DNA of 21,684 nt from Bacteroides_E sp964528875 (GTDB lineage Bacteria > Bacteroidota > Bacteroidia > Bacteroidales > Bacteroidaceae), in assembly GCA_964528875.1 (NCBI GenBank), contig CAZGUI010000041.1, positions 1 through 21,684 of the forward strand. Reading direction: 5' to 3'. Both the position numbers and the translations under genes were made by a program. The notes beneath the pieces were generated by a model. It did not search any database. It saw nothing but the letters and a program-made list of their open reading frames with translations, and was not told the DNA's origin. Positions 1 through 8,193 of this stretch are shown piece after piece (positions within the stretch are counted from its first letter, which is position 1; every line of letters starts with the position of its first letter).

Positions 1-101
1 TAAATATAGAATTTATTATCTCAAATGGAAGCAGACCTATTATTCAAAGCTCTCAGAGTAAGTGTGTACTTTTCTTTCAGTTTATCTATAATTGGAAGAA
101 G

Positions 102-1013
102 CTACTCTTTAGATAGGTATTTATCGATGAAAGAAAGTATTTTTTCTTCCTCCGAAGGATGAAACCATTGTATCTCGGGATCACGTTTAAACCAAGTCAT
201 TTGTTTTTTTGCATACACACGTGTATTGCGCTGTATCTTTTGAATGGCAAAAGGTAAATCCCATTCTCCTTCAATGTATTTGAATAACTCTTTATACCCC
301 ACAGTATTCAATGAGTTTAAATTGCGTTGAGGAAAGACTCTTTGCGCTTCTTCTACGACACCTAACTCTATCATCTCTTCTACTCTTTGATTGATACGCT
401 GGTATAACTCTGAACGGTTGCGTTGTAGTCCAATTTTTAGAATATTGAATGGACGTTCTTTCTTACCTTTTGTTCGAAAGGAGGAGTATGGTTTACCAGT
501 CATGTAGCAAATTTCCAAAGCATGTATCACTCGTTTGTGATTTTTGAGATCAACTTTATAGTAATAATCCGGGTCAAGAAGTTTTAATTCTCGAGTTAAG
601 TGTTCTAAACCTTCTTTTTTATGTTTTTCTTGAATAAACAGGCGAGTCTCATTGTCAACAGTGGGCATGTCATCAATGCCTTTACAAATAGCATCAACGT
701 ATAGCATTGAACCACCTGTTAGTAATATGTTAGGATTTTTAGGAAAGAGTGATTCTAACTTAGCTAATACTTCGGTTTCATATTGTGCTGCACTGTAGTA
801 GTCTGCTAAATCTAAAATGCCAACGAAGTGATGAGGAATTCTTTGAAGCTGCTCCTCAGTTGGAGCAGCAGTTCCAATAGTAATGTCTTTATAAAGTTGT
901 CGGGAGTCAGCTGAAATGATGCAAGTATTTAAGTGTTCGGCAATGCGCAAACTAAGTTCTGTTTTCCCAACACCTGTTGGCCCAACAAGGACTATCAGTG
1001 TGTGTGTCTTCAT
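102..1013 (-). CDS. miaA: tRNA dimethylallyltransferase MiaA
   Basis: MiaA transfers a dimethylallyl group from DMAPP to N6 of A37 in tRNAs that read UNN codons. The N-terminus carries a P-loop GPTGVGKT. It is followed by the family signature ISADSRQLYKDITIGTA, which includes the conserved Asp and Ser of the tRNA/DMAPP site, and by LLTGGSMLYVDAI, equivalent to the usual GGTGLY motif. The length of about 303 residues is normal for the family. An in-frame GTG at 1028 would add five residues. I chose the ATG at 1013 because the P-loop then begins about ten residues in, as is usual, and an AGGTG lies a suitable distance upstream. The stop of the pRiA4b ORF3-like gene is 28 nt upstream, so the two are probably cotranscribed. 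No convincing terminator is visible in positions 1-101. Confidence 0.96.
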   Translation of the reverse strand: MKTHTLIVLVGPTGVGKTELSLRIAEHLNTCIISADSRQLYKDITIGTAAPTEEQLQRIPHHFVGILDLADYYSAAQYETEVLAKLESLFPKNPNILLTGGSMLYVDAICKGIDDMPTVDNETRLFIQEKHKKEGLEHLTRELKLLDPDYYYKVDLKNHKRVIHALEICYMTGKPYSSFRTKGKKERPFNILKIGLQRNRSELYQRINQRVEEMIELGVVEEAQRVFPQRNLNSLNTVGYKELFKYIEGEWDLPFAIQKIQRNTRVYAKKQMTWFKRDPEIQWFHPSEEEKILSFIDKYLSKE

Positions 1014-1041
1014 TTTATAAATACTCACCTGGGTTTAATTT

Positions 1042-1578
1042 TTATTCTTTTGCCGGTTCCTCTTCTTCTCTTCCTTCGAAAGATAATAAGTCATCCAGGT
1101 CGAAATCAACACTACCATAAAAGTCTTCGTCAAGATCAACATTACTTTCCAAAGCAACGATTTCTTCTTCGGATAGTATCTGTTGAGGAGCATTACCTTT
1201 AGAACGTGTACATTTAGGTTTATCAAGAGAGCTACCTGGAATTATTTCTGTCAGCTTAATGTGAAATCCTCTTTGATTCTCTAAGTCAAACATATGAATC
1301 AGTCGCTGTCTCTCCTCCTCAAGGAAACGGTCTAATGAAGTCTCCTCCATTAACCAAGTATCAAATTCCGGATTGCTATCTATTTCTTCAAAGTAAATCT
1401 CTTCTTCAGTATCCCAGTATTTGTCACAAATAAAGAAGGCAGCGTTAGTAACTTGTTCATATCCAATAGACTTGAAGATGCTATTGTGTAACTCAAGAAA
1501 AGTAGATTCAGAGTCAATTTGAATATCTCTAACAAAACCTGCTACTTCTTCGGATATAATGGTGAATTTATATGTCAT
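1042..1578 (-). CDS. Plasmid pRiA4b ORF3-like / IS1096 passenger-like acidic protein
   Basis: This 178-residue protein resembles the pRiA4b ORF-3 family (PF07929), which database annotations also call the IS1096 element passenger TnpR family. The recognisable part is the N-terminal half: TFLELHNSIFKSIGY, then FFICDKYWDTEEEIYFEE, the pattern of an LH.xI...G(Y/W)...HL.F segment with the strand that follows. The C-terminal third is very acidic, with repeated D/E-rich runs from about residue 140 (DLDEDFYGSVDFDLDDLL) to the end, and is probably disordered. There is no signal peptide or membrane segment, so it should be cytoplasmic. It lies directly upstream of miaA and downstream of the lpxA terminator, with no transposase nearby. 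Its biochemical function is unknown. The family assignment rests on pattern memory, not on a search. Confidence 0.8.
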   Translation of the reverse strand: MTYKFTIISEEVAGFVRDIQIDSESTFLELHNSIFKSIGYEQVTNAAFFICDKYWDTEEEIYFEEIDSNPEFDTWLMEETSLDRFLEEERQRLIHMFDLENQRGFHIKLTEIIPGSSLDKPKCTRSKGNAPQQILSEEEIVALESNVDLDEDFYGSVDFDLDDLLSFEGREEEEPAKE

Positions 1579-1656
1579 AACTATAGGGTATAAATCTATT
1601 AATATTGTAAAAATAGTAAAAAAAAGAAAAAGACCTAAAGGGTTTTCTCTTTTTAT

Positions 1657-1683
1657 AAAAAAGGGACCTCTTAGAAGTCCCTT
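1657..1683 (-). terminator. Rho-independent terminator after lpxA
   Basis: The arms aagggac (1661-1667) and gtccctt (1677-1683) form a 7-bp stem around a 9-nt loop. On the minus strand the stem runs straight into a T-tract (complement of the A run at 1657-1662). It sits 24 nt past the lpxA stop and so should end the lpxD/lpxC-fabZ/lpxA transcript. A second, weaker hairpin follows at about 1630-1646 and also precedes a T-rich run. Confidence 0.8.
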
Positions 1684-1706
1684 ACTGTATTTTTTTGAGA
1701 GAAATA

Positions 1707-2474
1707 TTATGCAATAATTCCACGTTTAGAATTGCGAATAAAATTGGTGATGTAACGTATTTCATCACTCATAGGAATTTCTTGTTCTATTTTTTCTAAA
1801 GCCTCTTGACGATTTAATCCTTGTTGATAGATAATGCGGTATGCATCGTGAATTGCATCTATGGTTTCGTTAGAAAATCCTCTTCTGCGTAATCCTATGA
1901 TATTAATTCCACTGTATTTAATTGGATCTCTACCAGCAATAATATATGGAGGAATATCTTTACTAAATCTAGCACCTCCTTGAATCATGCCAAAGCCTCC
2001 GATATGGCAAAATTGGTGCATCAATACATTGGCACTTACAATGGAATAGTCATCGATAGTAACCTCTCCAGCTATTTTTGTTCCGTTTCCAACGATACAC
2101 CCATTTCCAATAATAGCATCGTGTGCTATATGTACAGTTTCCATCAAGAGGTTATTATCACCTACAATGGTTGCTCCTTTGGCTACAGTTCCTCTGTTTA
2201 TAGTTACGTTTTCTCTTATAATGTTATTATTTCCAATCTCAACAGTTGTTTCTTCTCCTGCAAACTTTAGATCTTGGGGTATGGCGCTGATAACCGCTCC
2301 TGGAAATATAGTGTTTCCATTTCCAATTCTTGCTCCATTAAGAATAACAGCATTGGGCATTATCTTATTATTATCACCAATGACCACATTCTTATCAATG
2401 TAAGCAAATGCATCAACTTCCACATTTTTTCCCAATTTTGCTTCAGGATGTACAAAAGCTAGAGAACTTATCAT
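1707..2474 (-). CDS. lpxA: Acyl-[ACP]--UDP-N-acetylglucosamine O-acyltransferase LpxA
   Basis: LpxA adds a 3-hydroxyacyl chain from ACP to the 3-OH of UDP-GlcNAc, the first step of lipid A synthesis, in the cytosol as a trimer. The 255 residues match the family length. Residues 1-190 show the hexapeptide repeats of a left-handed beta-helix. The catalytic motif VHIAHD places the general-base His at about residue 118 (His125 in E. coli). The C-terminal helical part begins with NIIGLRRRGFS (191-201), which is close to the E. coli motif. By my manual alignment the acyl-length ruler position, Gly173 in E. coli, is still Gly (about residue 166), which fits a long 3-hydroxyacyl chain. The ATG start lies 10 nt past the lpxC-fabZ stop, and the terminator follows directly. 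Confidence 0.97.
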   Translation of the reverse strand: MISSLAFVHPEAKLGKNVEVDAFAYIDKNVVIGDNNKIMPNAVILNGARIGNGNTIFPGAVISAIPQDLKFAGEETTVEIGNNNIIRENVTINRGTVAKGATIVGDNNLLMETVHIAHDAIIGNGCIVGNGTKIAGEVTIDDYSIVSANVLMHQFCHIGGFGMIQGGARFSKDIPPYIIAGRDPIKYSGINIIGLRRRGFSNETIDAIHDAYRIIYQQGLNRQEALEKIEQEIPMSDEIRYITNFIRNSKRGIIA

Positions 2475-2484
2475 ATTCTATTTG

Positions 2485-3870
2485 TTATTTATTTTTAATA
2501 ATTTGTGCCATAAATTCGGCTTCACACACTAATCTTTCTCCAACAAATGCATATCCTTTCATAGTTGAGATTCCTCTACGTATGGGAGCTAAAAGTTCCA
2601 CTTTGAATACTAATGTATCACCGGGAACCACTTTTTGTCTGAACTTCACATTATCCAGTTTCATGAAGTATGTGGAGTATCTTTCGGGTTCGTCCAATTG
2701 GTTTAATACCAATAGTCCCCCCACTTGAGCCATAGCTTCAACTTGTAGTACTCCAGGCATAACAGGTTCTTCCGGAAAGTGTCCTAAGAAATGAGTTTCA
2801 TTTGAGGCGATATTTTTTACTCCCACAATGTAGTTTGCACCAATTTCAATAACTTTATCAACCATTTGGAAAGGGTAACGATGGGGAAGAAGTTCACGGA
2901 TACGATTAATATCCATTACAGGTTCTTCGTTACAGTTGTATATAGGGGCTTGTATTTCATTTAAGCGAATAGCCTTTCTCATTTGGCGAGCAAACTTGTT
3001 GTTTACTGTATGTCCCGGACGAGTAGCAATAATTCTTCCTTTAATGGGCTTTCCTATTAGAGCTAAATCTCCAATGACATCCAACAGTTTGTGACGAGCA
3101 CATTCGTTAGCCCAAACTAAAGGTTTGGTGTTGATATACCCTAATTCCTTGGCATTCATATAGGGAACGTTCATTACATCGGCTAACTTGTTAAAGTTCT
3201 CTTGTGACATTTCACGCTCGTAAATGACAATAGCATTTTCTAAGTCTCCTCCTTTGATTAATCCTGCATTTAATAAAGGTTCAATCTCTCTTACAAAGAC
3301 AAAGGTTCGACTACCAGCAATCTCTGTGGGAAAGTCGCCCATATTTTCTAATGTTGCGTATTGATTAGGAATGATAGTTGAATCATATGAAATCAATACA
3401 TTTAGACTAAACTGCTCATCGGGAAGGACAATTATTGAGGAACCTGTTTCTTCGTCTTTAAATTCTATTTTTGATTTAATGATATAGAAATCCTTTATAG
3501 CGGCTTGATCTTCCATACCTACTTTTAGAATTCCTTCCACATAGTATTTTGCACTTCCGTCTAATATGGGGAATTCAGGTCCATCTACTTGTATTAAACA
3601 GTTGTCAACACCTAGTGCATATAAGGCAGCCATACCGTGTTCAATGGTACTTACTCTAGCTTCTTTTTTTGCAATAACAGTGCCTCTTGTGGTTTCTATA
3701 ACGTTGTCGGCTATAGCATCTATAATGGGTTGTCCTTCTAAATCTGTCCGTTGAATCTTGTATCCGTGATTCTCGGGTGCAGGATTAAAAGTTACAGTCA
3801 AGTTTAAACCAGTATGAAGGCCTTTTCCACTTAAAGAAAAGCTATCCTTCAATGTTTTTTGTTTCAACAT
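2485..3870 (-). CDS. lpxC-fabZ: Bifunctional LpxC deacetylase / FabZ dehydratase fusion
   Basis: This 461-residue protein joins two enzymes. Residues 1-305 are LpxC, the zinc UDP-3-O-acyl-GlcNAc deacetylase that commits the cell to lipid A. The first zinc ligand is in TIEHG (Glu77-His78). The others are His260 and Asp264 in ECARHKLLDVIGD, and RPGHTVN gives the catalytic His287. The 27-residue spacing from His260 to His287 equals the E. coli spacing (238 to 265). Residues 318-461 are FabZ, a hotdog-fold 3-hydroxyacyl-ACP dehydratase. Its motif GHFPEEPVMPGVLQVEAM holds catalytic His364 and Glu378, 14 residues apart as in stand-alone FabZ. Such fusions are known in Bacteroidota. The stop of lpxD is 3 nt upstream and lpxA starts 10 nt downstream, so the three genes form one operon. 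Both active sites look intact. Confidence 0.97.
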   Translation of the reverse strand: MLKQKTLKDSFSLSGKGLHTGLNLTVTFNPAPENHGYKIQRTDLEGQPIIDAIADNVIETTRGTVIAKKEARVSTIEHGMAALYALGVDNCLIQVDGPEFPILDGSAKYYVEGILKVGMEDQAAIKDFYIIKSKIEFKDEETGSSIIVLPDEQFSLNVLISYDSTIIPNQYATLENMGDFPTEIAGSRTFVFVREIEPLLNAGLIKGGDLENAIVIYEREMSQENFNKLADVMNVPYMNAKELGYINTKPLVWANECARHKLLDVIGDLALIGKPIKGRIIATRPGHTVNNKFARQMRKAIRLNEIQAPIYNCNEEPVMDINRIRELLPHRYPFQMVDKVIEIGANYIVGVKNIASNETHFLGHFPEEPVMPGVLQVEAMAQVGGLLVLNQLDEPERYSTYFMKLDNVKFRQKVVPGDTLVFKVELLAPIRRGISTMKGYAFVGERLVCEAEFMAQIIKNK

Positions 3871-3873
3871 GGC

Positions 3874-4911
3874 TTATTTCGTTTTATTTTTTAGTTCATT
3901 TAATTCTCTTCGTAGCTGATTGATTTCTCTAAACATATCGGGTAACTGTTTGAATACAGCCGATGATTTATAGAACCCTTTCACATCAAATGCAGGAGTA
4001 CCTAAGATTTGTTCTCCTGATTTTACATTTCCAGGCACACCTGCTTGTGCACCAATCCCTACACGATCTCCTATCTTAATGTGTCCAGCTAAACCTACTT
4101 GGCCTCCTAACATACACCACTCACCCACTTTAGTGGAGCCTGCAATTCCAACTTGAGCTGCCATTACGGTATGTGAACCCACAATGCCATTGTGTGCAAT
4201 TTGGATTAAATTATCCAGTTTAACGCCTGAGTGTATTCTGGTTTCACCCATTGTGGCACGGTCAATACAAGTATTTGCACCTATTTCTACCCGATCTTCA
4301 ATAACAACGATTCCTATTTGAGGAATCTTGTCATATCCTGTGGCAGTTGGAGCAAAACCAAAACCATCTGATCCAATAACCGCACCAGAGTGGATTGTAC
4401 AATTATCACCCACTTGACAGTTGTGATAGATAGATACATTGGCATAAATAACCGTATCATTTCCAATAATTGAACCTCTACCAATGTAGCAATGAGGATA
4501 GATTTGCGTATTATCACCAATTACTGCATCTTCTGCTATACAAGCAAAAGGAGCAATATATACATCTTTTCCAATTTGTGCACTCTGAGCAACAGAGGCT
4601 AAAGGATCAATGCCTTTAGGTTTGGGCTTTTGCTGTTCGTATAGGGCTAAAAGTTTAGCTAAGCTATCGTAAACGTCATCTACTCGTATCAAAGTACTTT
4701 GAATATTATCTTCTGGTTCAAACTCTTTGCTAACGAGTACAATAGTGGCTTTAGTATTATATATATAATGAGTGTATTTAGGATTAGCAAGGAAAGTAAT
4801 TGAGCCGGGTGTGGCTTCTTCAATTTTTGCGAAAGTATTTACAGTTGCGTTCCTATCTCCATATACTTCTCCTTCAATAAAAGAAGCAATTTGCTTTGCT
4901 GAAAATTCCAT
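3874..4911 (-). CDS. lpxD: UDP-3-O-(3-hydroxyacyl)glucosamine N-acyltransferase LpxD
   Basis: LpxD adds the second, amide-linked 3-hydroxyacyl chain in lipid A synthesis, acting after LpxC. Three parts can be seen in its 345 residues. Residues 1-100 are the N-terminal uridine-binding domain, including TPGSITFLANPKY. Residues 105-305 are a left-handed beta-helix of hexapeptide repeats. The C-terminal tail, roughly 318-345, is a charged helix (MFREINQLRRELNELKNK). The catalytic His is His240 in LIQIAHN (His239 in E. coli), and the motif NTCIDRATMGET precedes it as usual. The gene is first in the lipid A operon and overlaps nothing. The 102-nt gap to the HD gene is the only place for a dedicated promoter, but I could not recognise a consensus there. 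Confidence 0.97.
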   Translation of the reverse strand: MEFSAKQIASFIEGEVYGDRNATVNTFAKIEEATPGSITFLANPKYTHYIYNTKATIVLVSKEFEPEDNIQSTLIRVDDVYDSLAKLLALYEQQKPKPKGIDPLASVAQSAQIGKDVYIAPFACIAEDAVIGDNTQIYPHCYIGRGSIIGNDTVIYANVSIYHNCQVGDNCTIHSGAVIGSDGFGFAPTATGYDKIPQIGIVVIEDRVEIGANTCIDRATMGETRIHSGVKLDNLIQIAHNGIVGSHTVMAAQVGIAGSTKVGEWCMLGGQVGLAGHIKIGDRVGIGAQAGVPGNVKSGEQILGTPAFDVKGFYKSSAVFKQLPDMFREINQLRRELNELKNKTK

Positions 4912-4933
4912 AATATGTATTTGTCTCTCAGTT

Positions 4934-4957
4934 AAAAAACCCTTGTGAGATTTAGGG
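4934..4957 (-). terminator. Weak candidate terminator after the HD gene
   Basis: The arms ccct (4940-4943) and aggg (4954-4957) give only a 4-bp stem with a 10-nt loop. On the minus strand a run of six T residues follows (complement of 4934-4939). The position, between the HD gene and lpxD, is right for a transcript end, but the stem is short and may not act alone. Confidence 0.3.
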
Positions 4958-5013
4958 ATTAATGTACAAATAACGTACTTTTTTTTAATATATCCTTATT
5001 GTTCTGTAAGAAT

Positions 5014-6249
5014 TTACATTTGTGTGCCGATTCTATAATGACAAAGATAATATTTCTTGGCTCTTTTTGAGAGCAAAGATACATTGAGCATATCGGACGC
5101 TTCTGCTATGTTTTTTATTTCGCCATTGTCGTATAAGATATTTATACTGTCGTCTACAGGGTTATACATGTTCTTCTCAATGCCATCACAAGCAATTAAA
5201 TATTGAGCTTCTTCAGCAGTAATCTCTAAGTCTTTTTTTATTGACTCAACCAGTTTTTCCTTTTGATTTAATGTAATGGGTTCTGATTGTACTTCTACCT
5301 TAAATAGTTTGCGATGAACCATGCCTTGACTTAACAACGAGAGTATTTTATCTGGATGTGTACACCAAACCTTAAGGGAAGTCCAAATATCATTGTCGTC
5401 AAGTTGAGTGAAGTTTTCTAAAGCTTCAGGGGTATTAAAGAACGTGTCTTTCTGAACATCAGTATATAAAAAGTAGCGCAAAGAAGGAGAGGCAAATAGC
5501 TCAATTCCCTGGCTTGCCAACTTTTTAGCTCTGAGAAGTGTATTAATCAGCATCCGTTCATAGGCAACAGAAGATTTATGGAAATATACCTGCCAATACA
5601 TCAATCGTCTAGCCATTAAAAAGTTTTCTATGGAATAGATACCTTTATAGTCTACAACCAGTTGGTCTTCTTTTATGTTTAACATCTTAATGATACGAGC
5701 CGATCCTATATTACCTTCAGTTACTCCCGTATAAAAACTATCTCTTCTTAAATAGTCCAACCGATCCATATCTAGTTGTCCATTCACTAATTGGTGAAGA
5801 AAAAGTTTGGGGTATTCGTTTTTGAATACTTTAATAGCCAGTGATAATTGTCCATTAAATTCTGTATTCATTTTATCCATCAGCGCCAAGGAGATATCTT
5901 CGTGAGTAATCCCTGTGGCTAACGTATGCTCCAATGCATGTGAAAAAGGACCATGTCCTATGTCGTGCAATAAAATAGCCGCTTGTACCGCTTCAGCCTC
6001 ACTATCAAAAATGTATACCCCTTTCGCTCTTAATTGAGATATAGCTTCACTCATCAAGTGAAAAGCACCTAATGAGTGTTGAAAGCGTGTATGTTGAGCG
6101 CTGGGATAAGCTACAGAAGATAATCCGAGTTGTTTTATCCGTGTTAAGCGTTGTAATAAAGGGTGCTGTACTACTCTTGAAAGAAGTCCTTCAGGAATAG
6201 TAATGAAGCCAAATACAGGATCGATAATTACTCTACGCTTGTACGTCAT
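5014..6249 (-). CDS. HD-domain phosphohydrolase (SAMHD1/dGTPase-like)
   Basis: This 411-residue soluble protein belongs to the HD superfamily of metal-dependent phosphohydrolases, in the branch related to SAMHD1 and bacterial dNTPases. The metal-site pattern is complete. HTRFQHSLG (53-61) gives the first His, ILLHDIGHGPFSHALEH (92-108) gives the HD pair His95-Asp96, and LDMDRLDYLRRDSFYTG (159-175) gives the last Asp. The sequence DPVFGFITIPEGLLSRVV near the N-terminus is typical of this group. The C-terminal half is probably a helical accessory domain. There is no signal peptide or membrane segment. The substrate is not known from the sequence: dNTP triphosphohydrolase activity is a family-based possibility only. 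The stop of pyrF is 6 nt upstream, so the gene ends the purM-prfA-pyrF transcript, and a nucleotide-related role would suit that company. Confidence 0.9.
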   Translation of the reverse strand: MTYKRRVIIDPVFGFITIPEGLLSRVVQHPLLQRLTRIKQLGLSSVAYPSAQHTRFQHSLGAFHLMSEAISQLRAKGVYIFDSEAEAVQAAILLHDIGHGPFSHALEHTLATGITHEDISLALMDKMNTEFNGQLSLAIKVFKNEYPKLFLHQLVNGQLDMDRLDYLRRDSFYTGVTEGNIGSARIIKMLNIKEDQLVVDYKGIYSIENFLMARRLMYWQVYFHKSSVAYERMLINTLLRAKKLASQGIELFASPSLRYFLYTDVQKDTFFNTPEALENFTQLDDNDIWTSLKVWCTHPDKILSLLSQGMVHRKLFKVEVQSEPITLNQKEKLVESIKKDLEITAEEAQYLIACDGIEKNMYNPVDDSINILYDNGEIKNIAEASDMLNVSLLSKRAKKYYLCHYRIGTQM

Positions 6250-6255
6250 TGGTCT

Positions 6256-7083
6256 TTAACCTAAGTATTGTTGAAGTAATTCTGCCATTTCTTGTTGTAG
6301 GGATTGAGCTGCTTCTTGGGCACCTTGTGCAAAGTTTTCTGTAGTATCAGCATAAATAATACCTCGTGAAGAGTTTACTATTAATCCACATTGTGAGTTC
6401 ATTCCATACTGACATACTGCCTCTAATGATCCTCCTTGAGCTCCTACACCTGGAACTAAGAGAAAATGGTTGGGGACTTTTTTTCTGATATCTTCAAACA
6501 TTTTCCCTTGTGTAGCACCAACCACGTACATCAGTTGTTCTTCAGAACCCCACTTTTGAGATTTACTTAATACAGATTCAAAGAGTCTGTTACCTTGTTT
6601 GTCTTCAATTAACTGGAAGTCCTTAGATCCTTTATTACTGGTTAAGGCTAATAGAATAACCCATTTTCCCTCATAACTAAGAAAAGGTTGCACACTATCT
6701 ACGCCCATATAAGGTGCAACAGTGATGGCGTCAAATTTCATTTTTTCAAAAAAGGCAGCCGCATACATTGTTGATGTGTTACCTATATCACCTCTTTTAG
6801 CATCTGCTATAATGAATTGATCGGGGTAGTTTGTTCGGATGTAGTTTACTGTTTTCTCCAAAGATAACCATCCTTTAACACCTAAACATTCGTAAAAAGC
6901 CAAGTTGGGTTTATATGCAATGCAATAATCTGCAGTTGCATCAACAATAGCCTTATTGAATTCAAAAATAGGATCTTCTTTTGTGAGTAGGTGTTTAGGG
7001 ATTTTATCCAAATCGGTATCTAACCCTACACATAAGAAGGATGATTTTTTTTGTATACTTTGAAATAGCTCTTTTCTTGTCAT
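6256..7083 (-). CDS. pyrF: Orotidine 5'-phosphate decarboxylase PyrF (type 2)
   Basis: PyrF decarboxylates OMP to UMP, the last step of de novo pyrimidine synthesis. The 275 residues fit the longer type 2 family rather than the roughly 230-residue type 1 enzymes. The catalytic motif is FIIADAKRGDIGNTS (90-104), with Asp94, Lys96 and Asp99 forming the charged network of the TIM-barrel active site. CVGLDTDLDKIP (18-29) holds the early substrate-binding Asp, and LLVPGVGAQGG near residue 208 is the phosphate-binding region. The gene lies 16 nt after prfA and 6 nt before the HD gene, inside one transcription unit. No anomaly is seen. Confidence 0.96.
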   Translation of the reverse strand: MTRKELFQSIQKKSSFLCVGLDTDLDKIPKHLLTKEDPIFEFNKAIVDATADYCIAYKPNLAFYECLGVKGWLSLEKTVNYIRTNYPDQFIIADAKRGDIGNTSTMYAAAFFEKMKFDAITVAPYMGVDSVQPFLSYEGKWVILLALTSNKGSKDFQLIEDKQGNRLFESVLSKSQKWGSEEQLMYVVGATQGKMFEDIRKKVPNHFLLVPGVGAQGGSLEAVCQYGMNSQCGLIVNSSRGIIYADTTENFAQGAQEAAQSLQQEMAELLQQYLG

Positions 7084-7099
7084 TTTTTTATTGATCGTA

Positions 7100-8185
7100 T
7101 TATAATTCGCTTTCTTTTAAGCGTTCTGTGTTTTCTGCAATAATCAAGTGATCGATTAAGTCTTGTATATTACCATCCATAAAGTCGGGTAAGTTATGTG
7201 TGGTATAATTAATACGGTGGTCAGTGATTCGTCCTTGAGGGTAGTTGTAGGTTCTAATCTTTGCAGATCTGTCTCCAGTGGAAACTAAAGAACGCCTTTG
7301 TTCTGAACGCTCTTTATGTCTTTTCTCATATTCCATCTCGTATAATCTGGATCGTAAAATTTGGAGCGCTCTTTCTCTATTGGAATGTTGTGATCTGCCT
7401 TCTTCACAAACTACTACTACACCTGTAGGTTTATGTGTTAACTGGACTTTAGTCTCTACTTTATTTACGTGTTGACCACCCGCACCCCCTGATCGAGCTG
7501 TTTGATATTCTAAATCAGCCGGATTAATTTCCACGTCAACTTCATCAGCTTCAGGTAATACGGCCACGGTTACTGCAGAGGTATGAACTCTACCCTGTGA
7601 TTCTGTTTCAGGAACACGTTGAACACGATGTACTCCTGATTCATATTTAAGAATACCATACACCTTGTCACCCGAAACCGAGAAAATAATTTCTTTGAAT
7701 CCCCCGGATGTTCCTTCATTTATTGTGTTTATCTCAATTTCCCATCGTTTGTTTTCACAATATCTGGAATACATTCTAAATAAGTCTCCTGCAAAGATAG
7801 CGGCTTCATCACCTCCAGTACCTCCTCTAATTTCAACAATAGCATTTTTTTCGTCTTCAGGGTCTTCAGGAATCAGTAGTATCTTTATTTTTTCCTCTAA
7901 TTCGGGAAGTATAGCCTGACTGTTATCCATCTCTTCTTTAGCCATTTCCCGGAGGTCGTGATCTTTTTCGTTTTCTAAAATTAGCTTCCCCTCTTCAATG
8001 TTGCTGAGATGTTGCATGTACTCCGTACGGATATTCATGATATCCTCCAATTCTTTGTACTCTTTGGTTAAGCGAACAAATCTTTTTTGGTCGGATATTA
8101 CATTCGGGTCAGTGATGAGTGTGGCAATCTCCTCAAAACGAATGGCTAAATCATCCAATCTATTTAATAGCTTGTTTTCTTTCAT
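7100..8185 (-). CDS. prfA: Peptide chain release factor 1
   Basis: RF1 recognises UAA and UAG at the ribosomal A site and triggers peptide release. The 361 residues match the normal length. The codon-reading tripeptide of the PxT type is PET (192-194, in RVQRVPETES), which marks RF1 rather than RF2 (SPF). The peptidyl-transfer motif GGQ (236-238, in SGGAGGQHVNKVET) is intact. The N-terminal part up to about residue 100 is the helical domain 1. No programmed frameshift is present or expected, since that occurs in RF2 genes. The gene starts 8 nt after the purM stop, and the methylatable Gln238 implies that a PrmC homologue is encoded elsewhere. Confidence 0.97.
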   Translation of the reverse strand: MKENKLLNRLDDLAIRFEEIATLITDPNVISDQKRFVRLTKEYKELEDIMNIRTEYMQHLSNIEEGKLILENEKDHDLREMAKEEMDNSQAILPELEEKIKILLIPEDPEDEKNAIVEIRGGTGGDEAAIFAGDLFRMYSRYCENKRWEIEINTINEGTSGGFKEIIFSVSGDKVYGILKYESGVHRVQRVPETESQGRVHTSAVTVAVLPEADEVDVEINPADLEYQTARSGGAGGQHVNKVETKVQLTHKPTGVVVVCEEGRSQHSNRERALQILRSRLYEMEYEKRHKERSEQRRSLVSTGDRSAKIRTYNYPQGRITDHRINYTTHNLPDFMDGNIQDLIDHLIIAENTERLKESEL

Positions 8186-8193
8186 ACACTCAA

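Noticed and set aside
1014..1028. GTG start for miaA
   Set aside because: It is possible but adds only five residues. The ATG at 1013 has a reasonable upstream AGGTG and the usual distance to the P-loop.
1042..1578. Insertion sequence suggested by the IS1096 passenger name
   Set aside because: There is no transposase, terminal inverted repeat or target duplication around it.
2167..2728. Plus-strand reading frames across lpxA and lpxC-fabZ
   Set aside because: They are shadows of strongly conserved minus-strand enzymes and show no recognisable protein features.
4968..4989. Hairpin gtac/gtac with a T-run on the plus strand between the HD gene and lpxD
   Set aside because: The stem is 4 bp and no plus-strand gene precedes it.
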